Virus record (IMG/VR): IMGVR_UViG_3300030329_001736
Span: 36,093-100,092 of that record
Length of the DNA: 64,000 bases
Source: a virus
Direction: 5' to 3' (one strand)
Every line of letters begins with the position of its first letter. Within the stretch, counting starts at the first letter, position 1. Positions 1 through 9,617 of the stretch are shown one piece after another. A model generated the notes under the pieces. It was given only the letters and a program-made list of their open reading frames with translations. It had not been told where the DNA came from and did not search any database. A program made the position numbers and the translations under genes.

Positions 1-1961
1 CTCGTTGGGACCGTCTTAACAGTTTGCGAATTAACTTTATGCTGTCTGGCCCAAACACCCAGATAATAAACACCGTATCAAACTTTATGAACATGAACCT
101 GTTGCCTATGGAACAAGCAATGGGTGGAGCGGTGGCTGGCGACCGACAGGAAATCATGCGCGGCATAAGGCAACTAGGAGCCACCTATGGTTCTATGTGG
201 AACGCCATGAAAATGGCCGCAAGGGCACTCAAAGAAGACCAGACCATTCTTGATCAGTTAAACAAGGTGGAACAAGACGAGCTTCAGCAGGGAATATTTG
301 GGGGAGAGAAAGTCTCGTTTTCTAACATTGCTGAGTTCAAACGGACAGGAAAAAGTGTAAGAAACTGGGCGAACCTTACGACCACCCTGCCTTCACGGTT
401 GCTGTTGTTTTCCGATGAATTCTTTAAACAGGCGACCTACAGCGGAAAGCTACATGCTGATCTATGGGTAGCAGGGCAAAAGGAAATAGCAGATGGGAAG
501 CTTACAAAAGACAAGTTAACGGATTGGATAAACACCAAGGCAAAAGAAGCTTACGACCCAGAAACAGGTGCGGCAGTTGCAACAACAAAGGCAGGGGCGA
601 AACTAAGCCCGCACTCAAAAGCGGCATTGGATATAGCAAGGGAATCCACCTTTACCACAGAATTAGATGGATTTTTTGCAACGATACAAGCACTGGCTAT
701 CAAATATCCAGCCGCAAGGTTTGTCCTTCCGTTTGTCAGAACCCCAACTAACTTGCTTTTAGCCACTTGGCGACGCGCCCCTGGCGTTAACTTGGCGAGA
801 AAACAGGGGAAGATTCGACGCGATCTAAGAAGCAGCGACCCCTCAATTAGAGCGCAAGCCCGTGGAAAAATATTCACTGGCTGGGCAATAACAGGAGTTG
901 CTGGATTTCTTGCACACAGTGGAATCATTACAGGTTCTGGACCGAGCAACCCAAAAGACAAGAAAGAACTGATGGCTACTGGGTGGCGTCCTTATAGCAT
1001 CCGAAGGGAGAATCCTGATGGGACGTTCTCATACATTCCATACCAGAGATATGAGCCCTTATCTAATTTCCTAGGTATTGCCGCTGATTTATATGAATTA
1101 CAAAAAGAAGCCTTACTAGAAGGTAGGAAAGGGGAGGAAGACCGCGTTGAAGATATTGTATTAGGTCTTATTACTGCGATTAGTGAAAACACAATTAACA
1201 AAACGTACATGCGCGGCCTCAGTGATTTTATGGAAGCGTTGATTAGCCCTGAAAGGTCTTTTGAACGAGTTGCTGCTGGTGTTGTAAAAAGCTTCAGTCC
1301 AAACATTATCAACCAATTAAATAACGATCCGTATCTAAGAGAAACCAGAAGTATTCTTGATGGGCTTCGGTCTGCTTGGAATACAGAATTAGGCGGTATG
1401 GCAGCACCGCGAAAACGAAACGCTTTGGGAGAGCCCATCCTTAGACAGACTTCTAAAGCACACCCTTTTACAGCATCTGAGCGCGATCCTGATGATATTG
1501 TACTGAATGAACTTGCAGCTATCGCTCAGTACACAGGTAAAACCTTTGGTCTTCCGTCTGACAGAAGGATGGGGACAAACAAAGATTTCTCTCTGGTGCC
1601 GCTAGAAGATGGAATGTCTGTCTTTGAAACTTATCTGGATGATATACACACTTTAAAAATAGGGGGTAAGACGCTAAGGCAGCGTTTAGAGAGGTTAATC
1701 TCTAGTCCTTCTTATCAAAAACTCTCCCCAGGAAGTCGTGATTTTAAAGACGGCCCAAGAGTTGAGCGTCTACAGAGTTTGATCAATACTTACAAGAAAA
1801 CTGCCAGAAAGAAACTGTTTGCTAAAGGGCGATCTTCAACTGCGCCTGAAGGTTTACGGATGTTCTACCAAGAATCTAGAAAATTTCTAAAAGATGAAGC
1901 AGCGACAAAACGCGGGGGTCCACCGAAAGAGTTCAAAGATTTAATACTGAGGCGAAACTGA
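1..1961 (+). CDS. C-terminal part of a giant polyvalent (DNA-ejection type) virion protein, 5' end outside window
   Basis: The frame is open back to base 3 (codons read RWDRLNSL before the first possible start at 24), so only the C-terminal ~650 residues are visible. The opening block with LSGPNTQIINTVSN is a signature I associate with large polyvalent proteins of marine podoviruses, which are packed in the virion and probably ejected with the DNA. The protein is largely helical and charged, with a hydrophobic stretch (GWAITGVAGFLAHSGII) near residue 290 and a basic C-terminus. No catalytic motif is seen. The protein from 20212 has a comparable mixed helical/hydrophobic design and may be related. 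The stop is 1 base before the next ATG, so the gene is probably co-transcribed with fibre 1. Role is inferred from context. Confidence 0.65.
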   Translation, partial: RWDRLNSLRINFMLSGPNTQIINTVSNFMNMNLLPMEQAMGGAVAGDRQEIMRGIRQLGATYGSMWNAMKMAARALKEDQTILDQLNKVEQDELQQGIFGGEKVSFSNIAEFKRTGKSVRNWANLTTTLPSRLLLFSDEFFKQATYSGKLHADLWVAGQKEIADGKLTKDKLTDWINTKAKEAYDPETGAAVATTKAGAKLSPHSKAALDIARESTFTTELDGFFATIQALAIKYPAARFVLPFVRTPTNLLLATWRRAPGVNLARKQGKIRRDLRSSDPSIRAQARGKIFTGWAITGVAGFLAHSGIITGSGPSNPKDKKELMATGWRPYSIRRENPDGTFSYIPYQRYEPLSNFLGIAADLYELQKEALLEGRKGEEDRVEDIVLGLITAISENTINKTYMRGLSDFMEALISPERSFERVAAGVVKSFSPNIINQLNNDPYLRETRSILDGLRSAWNTELGGMAAPRKRNALGEPILRQTSKAHPFTASERDPDDIVLNELAAIAQYTGKTFGLPSDRRMGTNKDFSLVPLEDGMSVFETYLDDIHTLKIGGKTLRQRLERLISSPSYQKLSPGSRDFKDGPRVERLQSLINTYKKTARKKLFAKGRSSTAPEGLRMFYQESRKFLKDEAATKRGGPPKEFKDLILRRN

Positions 1962-1962
1962 C

Positions 1963-4900
1963 ATGGCTAATGCATCCCACATTATACAGGCAAGCAGTGT
2001 GGATGGGACAACGAATACATTCAATATTCCGTTCTCATACATCAGTGAAGATCATCTTGCATTTTATGTAGATAATGTTTTAACAACGGATTCTTCATCT
2101 CTCTACACCGCCACTGTACTTACAGGTGGGACCACGGTTCAGATTGTTAAGACTTCAGATTCTTCTAATCCTAACAATGTCACAATTAAACTTGAACGTA
2201 ACACTCCTATAAGCACAGCCAGTGTTGTCTTCTCAAATTCCTCTACACTTAAAGCGTCTGATCTAAACACCAGTAATAACCAGTGGCTTTACGCAGCCCA
2301 AGAAGCCGCTGACGATGCTGCTGAAGCCATCCGCCTAGACGCTGCCGGGGTATACGATGCCAATAGTACAAAAATAACAAATGTAACTGACCCCACAGCC
2401 GCCCAAGACGCTGCGACGAAAAACTATGTGGACACTGCTGGCGACTCTAAGGTCGCGCAGGCCGCCGCCAGTGCAACAAGTGCAGCTAATAGTGCTACAG
2501 CAGCGGGGCAGTACGCCGGAACCCAGAATGTTGATACCTTCAACGGAACTGGGTCACAAACTGCCTTTACTTTGTCTGCTTCCCCTGCAACAGAGAACAA
2601 CACTCTCGTTACGATTTCGGGAGTAGTGCAGCACAAAAGCTCGTACTCCCTTAGTGGAAACACGCTAACCTTTTCGTCACCACCAGCGGCAGGAACCGGG
2701 AATATTGAGGTCGTTCACTTATCGCTTTTGTCGATAGCGAATCTTGATGAAGACCTATCCTCTACATCGTCGGCACACGATTCGATCCCTTCGGCTAAAG
2801 CTGTAAAGAGCTATGTGGATACGCAGGTCGATACGGTCGATACGTTGGCTGAGGTGTTAGCGAACGGCAACGGAACCGGCGGCAACGACATTGCTGTTGG
2901 TGCGAACGACGACATAACTCTGGTTGATGGAGCAAACATTAAGTGGGGAACGGGTGGAGACGGTCTAGGAATCTACCACAATGGCTCGAACAGCTACATC
3001 ACCGAGATTGGTAATGGTACGGGCAACCTGTTTGTACTCGCCACGGACCTGACGCTCGGTGACAAGGGAAATCAACATCATTACGCGCATTTTGTCAGCG
3101 GCGGCGAAGCAAAGCTGTTTTACGACAATGGGTTGTCATTTGAGACGACCAGCGGCGGCGGTAAAGTTTATGGCGACTTACAGATCACTGGGGGCGACAT
3201 TGAGCTTGGCAGCAGCAACGATACGACCATCTCGCGGGCGTCCGCTGGCGTCGTAACCATCGAAGGGCAGACTGTTCGCACTGGCACTGTTGGAATCTCG
3301 GACGGCGGAACCGGCGCGACGACTGCGGCTGCGGCAGCGACCGCGCTGGGTGTTGGCGCTGGGTCCAATGTTACATTTCATGGGCTGACAACGACCGGTA
3401 ACGCAAGCATTGATGGCGCGGTCACGGTAAACAACTCCGGTGCAGATGCCGATTTCCGGGTCGAAACATCTGGCAATGCAAACATGCTGTTTGTCGATGG
3501 CGGCACCAATCGCGTCGGCATAGGCACAGGCTCGCCAAACCAGTTACTCGCTGTCAACGGATCGGATGGCGCGACGAACATGATGTTGCAATCCGGTGGC
3601 ACTTATCGGCTCGGATTCTACAACGACTCATCGCAACAGCGTCTCTCAACCTATGGCTCGCCTACTACGGCCCTGACCTTCGCGATCCAAGAAAGCGAAA
3701 AGATGCGGGTTTCGGCTAATGGGAAAATCGCAATCGGCGGCCAGACCGCTGACGGCCCGCTGCACGTTTTTAACGGGTCTGCGGGCAGTGTGACAGCCGC
3801 CACGGGCGCGGAAACAATTGTTGCTGAAGCTGGCGGACATGGGGGGGTGTCTATCCTGACTCCCCAGACCCACACCGGCTACCTCACGTTCGGGTCGCCC
3901 ACCGCATCTACTCGCGGTTTTGTCAGTTATGAACACAACAACGACGCTATGGCGATCCAAGTCGCTGGCGGCGAAGCCATGCGGATCAACTCGTCTCGCA
4001 ACGCGACGTTTGCCGGGAACGAAATCAAAGTTGGCGACAACAACGCTGCTGGCGGCAACTACGATTCCGTGTTGCACTTGCTCGGAGATTCGTCCAGCGG
4101 CTTTAAGTTAAGCACCAACAGCGGCAACAGCGCCTTCAATATTGAGCGCGAATATTACGGCTGGCAAGGCGGGCTGACGATGAAACGCGACACGGGAAAT
4201 ATCGGAATTGGCTGTTCCGACCCCGGTGCGGAGCTTGAAATTGCTGGGGATTATCAACCGCTTATCGTCAATAGCACGAACAGTAGCATCCCCAAGATTG
4301 TCCTTGAAGACAATGGCTCGGCGCGAGGATATTTAGGAGCCGGTTCGGGGCACCCGCTCGTCGTCAGTGCCAGTAACGGATCAAACAAATATTTCTTCAG
4401 CGATTTGAACGGACACAGCTACTTCCAGATTGCCGCCAGCAGCACAGCGGGTAGCGGCGCTGGGGGTGCCTACATCAAAGCGACAGGCAGTGCCGCTTCT
4501 GGACCGCCACAGATAGCTGGCATTGACTTGTCGATGACGGACGGAACCGATGGCAGTGAGAGCGGAATCATTGCTTTCCACACGACGAATAGTGGTACTT
4601 CCTCCGAGAAAGTTAGGATAACGTCATCGGGGCTAGTCGGTTTGGGAGTAGCGGCACCAACCGAGGAGCTACACATTAAAGCGTCGGCTCCCACGATCAG
4701 GCTGGAAGATTCCGACAACAATCTATCTGGCTACATCAATGGGGATAATGGAAATGTCCTCATCCAAAGTTACAACGCAAACCGAGATATTATTTTCGGC
4801 GAAAACGCTGCCGGTGGTGAGATCATGCGCGTCACTGGGCTGGGGTCCGTCGGGATTGGCACTTCGGCACCCGGCGCAGAACTTGAAATTGCTGGGGATT

Positions 4901-6090
4901 ATCAACCACTTATCGTTAATTCGACGAACAGCAGTGGTGCCAAAATTGTCTTTGAAGACAACGGTGTGACGAGAGGTTATATCGGCGGCGCGTCTAGCAT
5001 GCCAGTAACATTTTACAACTCTAGTGCCACATTGCTTGGCGGCTTCGACACTAACGGCAGATTTGGAATTGGTACTTCGACGCCAACATCTCCTCTAACT
5101 GCCCACGGATATACTAGTGGTGTTGGTGTTATCTACGGTAACGCTGGTGCAGCATCACAGCACTTAATAACACTAACAGACGGTGTTGCGACCAACTTTT
5201 CTATCGTCACTAGTGGTACAGTTCTTACTCTTGGGTCAGATGCTGGAAGCAATCAAACGGCCATAAAATCTTCGGGGGTCGAGGCAATACGGATCGATTC
5301 CTCGCAGCGGGTCGGGATTGGTACTTCGACGCCAGATAGCAATCATAAATTAGAAGTGTACAGCACAGGTACTACCGAAGTAGCAATCCGAAGCGGAAAC
5401 AGTTCTGAGGCAATCATTAATTTTGGAGATGTCGCTAGTCGTTTACGAGGTCGAATAGCGTATAACAACAGCAGTGAATACCTAGCTTTTTGGGCTAATG
5501 CTGGTGAAAAGATGCGAATTGATTCATCTGGTAACTTAATCGTAAAACCAGCTAGTTCAAGTCAGACTATCAGCGTTGAAGCGTCGGGCGGCGGCGCAAA
5601 AATTGAAATGCAAGCTGATGGTGGTACACTCACAACAGTAGGCAGCACGAACAATGTGCCGACTGCTATTCAAGCTAATAGCAGTGAAGCTGTGAGGGTT
5701 TTAACGGATGGAAAAGTTGGAATTGGCACAACCTCACCTTCAGCAAAACTTGAGGTAAACGGAACAGTATTGGCGTCTACTGACACTGATACAAGTAACA
5801 CTGGAAGTGTGACGCTAGACTTTTCTGCTAATCAAAACTTTGTCCTGACTCTCACAGGTAATGTTACACTAGCCAACCCATCCACAGAACAAGTTGGTCA
5901 GGCTGGCGTGATGGTCTTTATTCAAGACGGAACGGGGTCCAGAACCCTGAGTCTCGGATCGGACTACGAGACGGCTGAAGGGGCTGGCATTACGCTTAGC
6001 ACCGCTGCTAATGCGGTTGATATTGTTCCGTATTTTGTTAAGGCTTCTGGCTCGATTCAACTCGGCGCACCACAACTGGCGTTTAGTTAA
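1963..6090 (+). CDS. Tail fibre 1 (T7 gp17-like N-terminus, repetitive shaft)
   Basis: This 1,375-residue protein begins with a T7 gp17-type N-terminal domain (residues ~1-150, motif TFNIPFSYISEDHLAFYVD), which attaches fibres to the short tail. An alanine-rich linker with the fibre motif AAQDAATKNYVD follows, then a long shaft of repeats of the type VGIGTxxPxxxLEI (around residues 515, 750, 960, 1045, 1110, 1265). Two copies of the block AELEIAGDYQPLIVNSTNSS are nearly identical (DNA near 4226 and 4876). The last ~90 residues form a cap-like module also seen at the end of the protein from 10862. Bases ~2800-5000 are visibly GC-richer than the flanks, suggesting acquisition or recombination. 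Part of the shaft is shared almost base for base with fibre 2 at the window end. Confidence 0.9.
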   Translation: MANASHIIQASSVDGTTNTFNIPFSYISEDHLAFYVDNVLTTDSSSLYTATVLTGGTTVQIVKTSDSSNPNNVTIKLERNTPISTASVVFSNSSTLKASDLNTSNNQWLYAAQEAADDAAEAIRLDAAGVYDANSTKITNVTDPTAAQDAATKNYVDTAGDSKVAQAAASATSAANSATAAGQYAGTQNVDTFNGTGSQTAFTLSASPATENNTLVTISGVVQHKSSYSLSGNTLTFSSPPAAGTGNIEVVHLSLLSIANLDEDLSSTSSAHDSIPSAKAVKSYVDTQVDTVDTLAEVLANGNGTGGNDIAVGANDDITLVDGANIKWGTGGDGLGIYHNGSNSYITEIGNGTGNLFVLATDLTLGDKGNQHHYAHFVSGGEAKLFYDNGLSFETTSGGGKVYGDLQITGGDIELGSSNDTTISRASAGVVTIEGQTVRTGTVGISDGGTGATTAAAAATALGVGAGSNVTFHGLTTTGNASIDGAVTVNNSGADADFRVETSGNANMLFVDGGTNRVGIGTGSPNQLLAVNGSDGATNMMLQSGGTYRLGFYNDSSQQRLSTYGSPTTALTFAIQESEKMRVSANGKIAIGGQTADGPLHVFNGSAGSVTAATGAETIVAEAGGHGGVSILTPQTHTGYLTFGSPTASTRGFVSYEHNNDAMAIQVAGGEAMRINSSRNATFAGNEIKVGDNNAAGGNYDSVLHLLGDSSSGFKLSTNSGNSAFNIEREYYGWQGGLTMKRDTGNIGIGCSDPGAELEIAGDYQPLIVNSTNSSIPKIVLEDNGSARGYLGAGSGHPLVVSASNGSNKYFFSDLNGHSYFQIAASSTAGSGAGGAYIKATGSAASGPPQIAGIDLSMTDGTDGSESGIIAFHTTNSGTSSEKVRITSSGLVGLGVAAPTEELHIKASAPTIRLEDSDNNLSGYINGDNGNVLIQSYNANRDIIFGENAAGGEIMRVTGLGSVGIGTSAPGAELEIAGDYQPLIVNSTNSSGAKIVFEDNGVTRGYIGGASSMPVTFYNSSATLLGGFDTNGRFGIGTSTPTSPLTAHGYTSGVGVIYGNAGAASQHLITLTDGVATNFSIVTSGTVLTLGSDAGSNQTAIKSSGVEAIRIDSSQRVGIGTSTPDSNHKLEVYSTGTTEVAIRSGNSSEAIINFGDVASRLRGRIAYNNSSEYLAFWANAGEKMRIDSSGNLIVKPASSSQTISVEASGGGAKIEMQADGGTLTTVGSTNNVPTAIQANSSEAVRVLTDGKVGIGTTSPSAKLEVNGTVLASTDTDTSNTGSVTLDFSANQNFVLTLTGNVTLANPSTEQVGQAGVMVFIQDGTGSRTLSLGSDYETAEGAGITLSTAANAVDIVPYFVKASGSIQLGAPQLAFS
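4801..4900 (+). repeat. Fibre 1 copy of a 100 bp near-identical repeat shared with fibre 2
   Basis: These 100 bases differ from 63901-64000 at one position only (the third base). Both copies are in the same reading frame within fibre genes. The flanking ~130 bases on the left are still homologous but clearly diverged, so the identity boundary is sharp. The right boundary lies beyond the window. Confidence 0.95.
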
Positions 6091-7742
6091 TGACGATGTT
6101 TGGTTCACAATGGTTTGCTAATTCAGGCGGGTTTGATACAGGCTTGATTAGCAACTCGGTATGGTTAGATGAATCCGACTATCTGAGTCGCTCGACCAGT
6201 AGTTTTAGTAGCAATGAATTTATAATGGCATGCTGGTTTAGAATTATGGAACCGCTAGGTACTGGCGGCTACGCTATAGAGCCGCTAATGAGCATTGGAA
6301 ATAACTCTGCTTCGGGCGTTGGAAACGTGGCAATGAATTTTGAAGGCGGTATGGCTTATTTCTCATGTGATGGCTATGCCGTAAAATCTTCTGCGAACAT
6401 GATTAGAGACATTGGTTGGTATCATATACTTGCAAGTTATAAAATTAACGAATCAACGGCAAGCAACAAAGGTAAGTTTTTTCTTAATGGTGTAGAAATT
6501 ACTAGTTTTTCGGCAGACCAGCGTAGTTATTGGGGTACGTCTTTTAACAATACAAGTAAACAACTCGTTGGTGCTTCATTTGCGTGGACCGGAAAAACCT
6601 ATATTGCACAGCCGGTAATGCTTGATGGGCAATCAATTCAAGGCGGCGATGTTTCTATATCTGATTTTGTAGATACAGAAACTTTTGCGCCAAACGATGC
6701 TCAGACTATTCCTAAATCAGACGCAGATATAGCTGCGCTTGCGTCATCTGCTGGAGGAAATAGTTTTTGCTTAGACTTTTCTGATAGCTCTAATCTTGGA
6801 AACGATCTAAGCAGCAATAACAGTGATTTAACTACGACAAGTATGACAGCAGCGAATCAGTCTGCTAACACGCCCAGTAAAGTTTATCCAATTTGGAATC
6901 CGTTAGAACCGACGAACTCGACCATTACCTTGACTGAAGGTAATTTGCGAGCAGCGGGTTCGGGTGGTTCCGATGGCGGTGCAATTGGAACAATGCCGTT
7001 GCCGACGACCGGCACATCAGAATTTCAGATAAAAACAAATAATGGTCAAGGAAGAGTTGGCATCATTGCTCATGCTGGCGCTGTCGCTGTTGATGAAGTG
7101 TCGAACAATTGCGCTGCAGGCGCTGGATATAATTTTAATGCGGCATACCATTATGCTGAAAATGGAAGCATAAGACAAATACTCTCTTCTGGTAGTAGTG
7201 ATGCACAAACAGGTATTGGCTCATGGTCAACAAATGATGTGATTACAGTGCGATATAATGCCGATGACAACGAATTGAGTTTTCTAAAAAATAACAGTGC
7301 TGTGGGAAGTGCAGTTTCCACTGTTTCGGGACTAGTCTACTATCCAGTTGTCTGTCGTTGGAACAACTATGACATAACTGCATATTTTGATTCTTCTGAT
7401 TTTCCGCACACAATAGGTACGGGAAATAAAGAAGTTAATAGTGCTAATCTAACAACAGAAACATTTTCAAATCCAGCAACAGGTTCGTTTAAAGGTAACG
7501 CAAGTACGGCTGGTCCGCTTATCTTTTTGGGATTCAAACCGTCGCCAGACGATGCGCTTACTATTAACGGCAATAGCGTTACTTACGGCACAGACGTTAG
7601 ACTTACCTCCGATGGATTCAAAGTTATAAGCAGCAGTTCAAATTTTAACACAACCAGTGGAACAAACAGTTATTCAATTGTGACAGCAAACGCATTGCAA
7701 ATTAACGGAAAATTTCCACCAGCAATTGCTGAGACAAGCTAG
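6090..7742 (+). CDS. Tail-associated lectin-like protein (LamG-like plus SPRY-like domains)
   Basis: A 550-residue beta-rich protein, probably a receptor-binding or fibre-tip protein. Residues ~20-200 resemble a LamG/concanavalin-type sandwich (ACWFRI, GWYHILASY, GKFFLNGVEITSF). Residues ~285-440 resemble a SPRY/B30.2-like fold found in phage tail proteins (RVGIIAHAG, DVITVRYNADDNELSFLKN, YYPVVCRW). The C-terminal ~80 residues (LIFLGFKPSPDD) may trimerise or cap. The start ATG shares one base with the fibre 1 stop (TAATG), so translation is probably coupled. Carbohydrate binding is inferred from fold resemblance and position only. Confidence 0.7.
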   Translation: MTMFGSQWFANSGGFDTGLISNSVWLDESDYLSRSTSSFSSNEFIMACWFRIMEPLGTGGYAIEPLMSIGNNSASGVGNVAMNFEGGMAYFSCDGYAVKSSANMIRDIGWYHILASYKINESTASNKGKFFLNGVEITSFSADQRSYWGTSFNNTSKQLVGASFAWTGKTYIAQPVMLDGQSIQGGDVSISDFVDTETFAPNDAQTIPKSDADIAALASSAGGNSFCLDFSDSSNLGNDLSSNNSDLTTTSMTAANQSANTPSKVYPIWNPLEPTNSTITLTEGNLRAAGSGGSDGGAIGTMPLPTTGTSEFQIKTNNGQGRVGIIAHAGAVAVDEVSNNCAAGAGYNFNAAYHYAENGSIRQILSSGSSDAQTGIGSWSTNDVITVRYNADDNELSFLKNNSAVGSAVSTVSGLVYYPVVCRWNNYDITAYFDSSDFPHTIGTGNKEVNSANLTTETFSNPATGSFKGNASTAGPLIFLGFKPSPDDALTINGNSVTYGTDVRLTSDGFKVISSSSNFNTTSGTNSYSIVTANALQINGKFPPAIAETS

Positions 7743-7754
7743 GAGAATAAAATA

Positions 7755-8258
7755 ATGTGGAAATATAACGGGAAAACAATTAATGAGCGGAAGTCTTGGG
7801 TTGATGATAATGGTATTCAGCATCCTTCTAATTGGCATATCTGGTCGCCATCAGATAAAGCTGCCGCCGGTCTGGTAGAGGTTGTCGAAGACACACCACC
7901 AGATAGCCGCTTGTACAATTGGACTATGGATACAAATGGAAAGATAGATAAGACTCCTAGAAATTTAGAGGATGTTAAAGTAAATCTAAAACGAGAAGTT
8001 AAGGACCATCAAGGTGCTTTACTTACTCAAACGGATTGGGCAGTCGTTCGCAAAGCTGACAACGGTACAGCTATTCCTTCCGATATCCAAACTTGGAGAG
8101 ATGCTATTCGCACTAAAGCAACCGAGATGGAAAATGCGATTGATGGTGCAGAGAATACAGATGCTGTAGCTGCGCTGTTTGTGTCTTACACAACTAACGA
8201 AGACGGCAGTGTAACGCAGTCGGGCATCCTTTACGATTGGCCTGAATTAGAAAGTTAA
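7755..8258 (+). CDS. Tail fibre assembly/chaperone-like protein
   Basis: A 167-residue protein with the layout of phage fibre-assembly proteins: a short beta N-terminus, then a helical C-terminal half with LLTQTDWAVVRKADNG...IPSDIQTWRDAIR, the TDW-plus-IP...WR pattern typical of DUF4376-like and tail-fibre-chaperone proteins. A good ribosome binding site (AGGAG) lies before ATG 7755. Its position directly after fibre and adhesin genes fits a role in folding or trimerising them, or as a small structural piece. Function is inferred. Confidence 0.6.
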   Translation: MWKYNGKTINERKSWVDDNGIQHPSNWHIWSPSDKAAAGLVEVVEDTPPDSRLYNWTMDTNGKIDKTPRNLEDVKVNLKREVKDHQGALLTQTDWAVVRKADNGTAIPSDIQTWRDAIRTKATEMENAIDGAENTDAVAALFVSYTTNEDGSVTQSGILYDWPELES

Positions 8259-8310
8259 ATGTTTACAAACTGGTACAAAGATTTAAATAATACAAGAAAG
8301 GAATTAAATT

Positions 8311-8640
8311 ATGGCTGCTACAATTGAATGGCTAGTAGAAGCATTAGATTGTTATCCTACAAAAGATAGCAAGACTGATGTTGTTATGATGGTTCATTGG
8401 CGTTGCAATGGGTCTGAAGAGAATGATAGTAAAACCTATCACTCAACTTCTTATAGTACGGTTGGCGTAACCTATGAAGATGGTGATGCTTTTACTCCCT
8501 TCGCAGATTTAACTAAGGATCAAGTTCTTGGTTGGGTCTGGGAAAGTGTAGATAAGAATGAAACTGAAGCTAGTATACAAAAAAGTATTGACAATCAAAT
8601 TAATCCTCCTATAATTCAACCTGACCTACCGTGGTCTTAA
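8311..8640 (+). CDS. Small conserved tail-module protein (DUF7936-like)
   Basis: 109 residues. The pattern MVHWRCNG, a central YEDGDAFTPFADLT and a C-terminal VLGWVWESVDKNETEASIQKSIDNQI is what I recall for a small family (DUF7936-like) near fibre genes of marine phages. No catalytic residues, membrane segment or signal is visible. AAAGGA precedes the start. Function unknown. Confidence 0.6.
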   Translation: MAATIEWLVEALDCYPTKDSKTDVVMMVHWRCNGSEENDSKTYHSTSYSTVGVTYEDGDAFTPFADLTKDQVLGWVWESVDKNETEASIQKSIDNQINPPIIQPDLPWS

Positions 8641-8663
8641 TAAAATAAAAGGAGAAATAAATA

Positions 8664-8924
8664 ATGACTCAAGAAGAAAACAATAATAATATCATTAATA
8701 TTAATGGGACTGATTATTCTCAAGATGATCTTAGTAAAGAGCAGCAATACATGATTGCTCAAGTCAAGGACTTGCAAATAAAAGCAGCCCAGACCAAGTT
8801 TCAGCTTGATCAAATCCAAGTATCACTAGATCATTTTACTAATAAGGTAATTGAAAGTATTGAAGATAAGGGACAAGATTCTGACCCTTCTGAGATTATT
8901 CAACGGAAACAATTGGTGAATTAA
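8664..8924 (+). CDS. Small conserved helical protein (DUF6447-like)
   Basis: 86 residues. ININGTDYSQDDLSKEQQYMIAQV followed by a helical LQIKAAQTKFQLDQIQVSLDHFTNKVIESIE matches the arrangement of the DUF6447 family, common next to phage tail genes. AAGGAGAAATAAATA precedes the ATG. Asn-rich N-terminus; no membrane segment. Function unknown; presumably a virion accessory or chaperone from its neighbours. Confidence 0.6.
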   Translation: MTQEENNNNIININGTDYSQDDLSKEQQYMIAQVKDLQIKAAQTKFQLDQIQVSLDHFTNKVIESIEDKGQDSDPSEIIQRKQLVN

Positions 8925-8933
8925 TAGTTAGCT

Positions 8934-9617
8934 ATGGCTTTTGGCAGTATTATATTATTAGGAGCAGGTTCTGCAGGATCAACAGGGTTAGACCTTGTAA
9001 TCTCTTCTAATACAACAGATTATAATGTTTTGACTGCAGCAACCGCTGCTGGTTACGATAATTCATTAGGAGATAATGTTACTATTACAGTAACTATCAA
9101 CTCTGGTGTTAATGTAACTGCAACTGGAGGAGGCGGAACTGCATTTACTACTGGTGCTTTGAATGCCAATACTACACTTAGTATTATTAATAACGGTAAT
9201 ATTACTGGGAGTAATGGTGGCACAGGCAGTAACGGAGGTAATGGTGGTTCTGGTGGTAAAGGTGTTTTCTTTAATACTGTTACTGGTGGATCAGCTACAC
9301 ACAGTTTAGAAAATAACGGCGTTATCGCTGGAGGTGGAGGTGGCGGTGGTAGTGGTGGACATAAGCGAACATGCTATTCAGACGGCGACGGAGGCCACGA
9401 ATGTAATGATCCAGTTGCAATAGGTGCTGCTGGCACTGTTGGAGCTTTAGGACAAAGTGGCACAGCCGGTGCTAATCCTCCTGCTCAAGGTCTTTGTGAT
9501 TGTAGTCTAAGTCCTGCCCGTGGTCTTGGCGGTGCTGGTGGTTATTCTATAGATAAGAATGGTCGTACAGTTACTCAAACTGGTTCAGGAACCTATGTTG
9601 GAACACAAAAACCATGA
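8934..9617 (+). CDS. Glycine-rich tail adhesin-like protein
   Basis: 227 residues. Residues ~70-190 are runs of Gly with Asn/Ser/Thr (for example GGGGGGGSGGH), the composition of glycine-rich phage tail-tip adhesins such as T-even gp38-type proteins, whose polyglycine helices carry variable loops that touch the receptor. Loops here contain a cysteine pair (KRTCYSDGDGGHECNDP) and a CDCS group, possibly disulphides or a metal site. The stop overlaps the next start (ATGA). Host-recognition role is inferred from composition and position. Confidence 0.6.
   Translation: MAFGSIILLGAGSAGSTGLDLVISSNTTDYNVLTAATAAGYDNSLGDNVTITVTINSGVNVTATGGGGTAFTTGALNANTTLSIINNGNITGSNGGTGSNGGNGGSGGKGVFFNTVTGGSATHSLENNGVIAGGGGGGGSGGHKRTCYSDGDGGHECNDPVAIGAAGTVGALGQSGTAGANPPAQGLCDCSLSPARGLGGAGGYSIDKNGRTVTQTGSGTYVGTQKP

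Noticed and set aside
3646-4077. 143-codon reverse frame within fibre 1
   Set aside because: Lies inside a GC-rich, repeat-containing fibre gene; antisense frames are open by composition.
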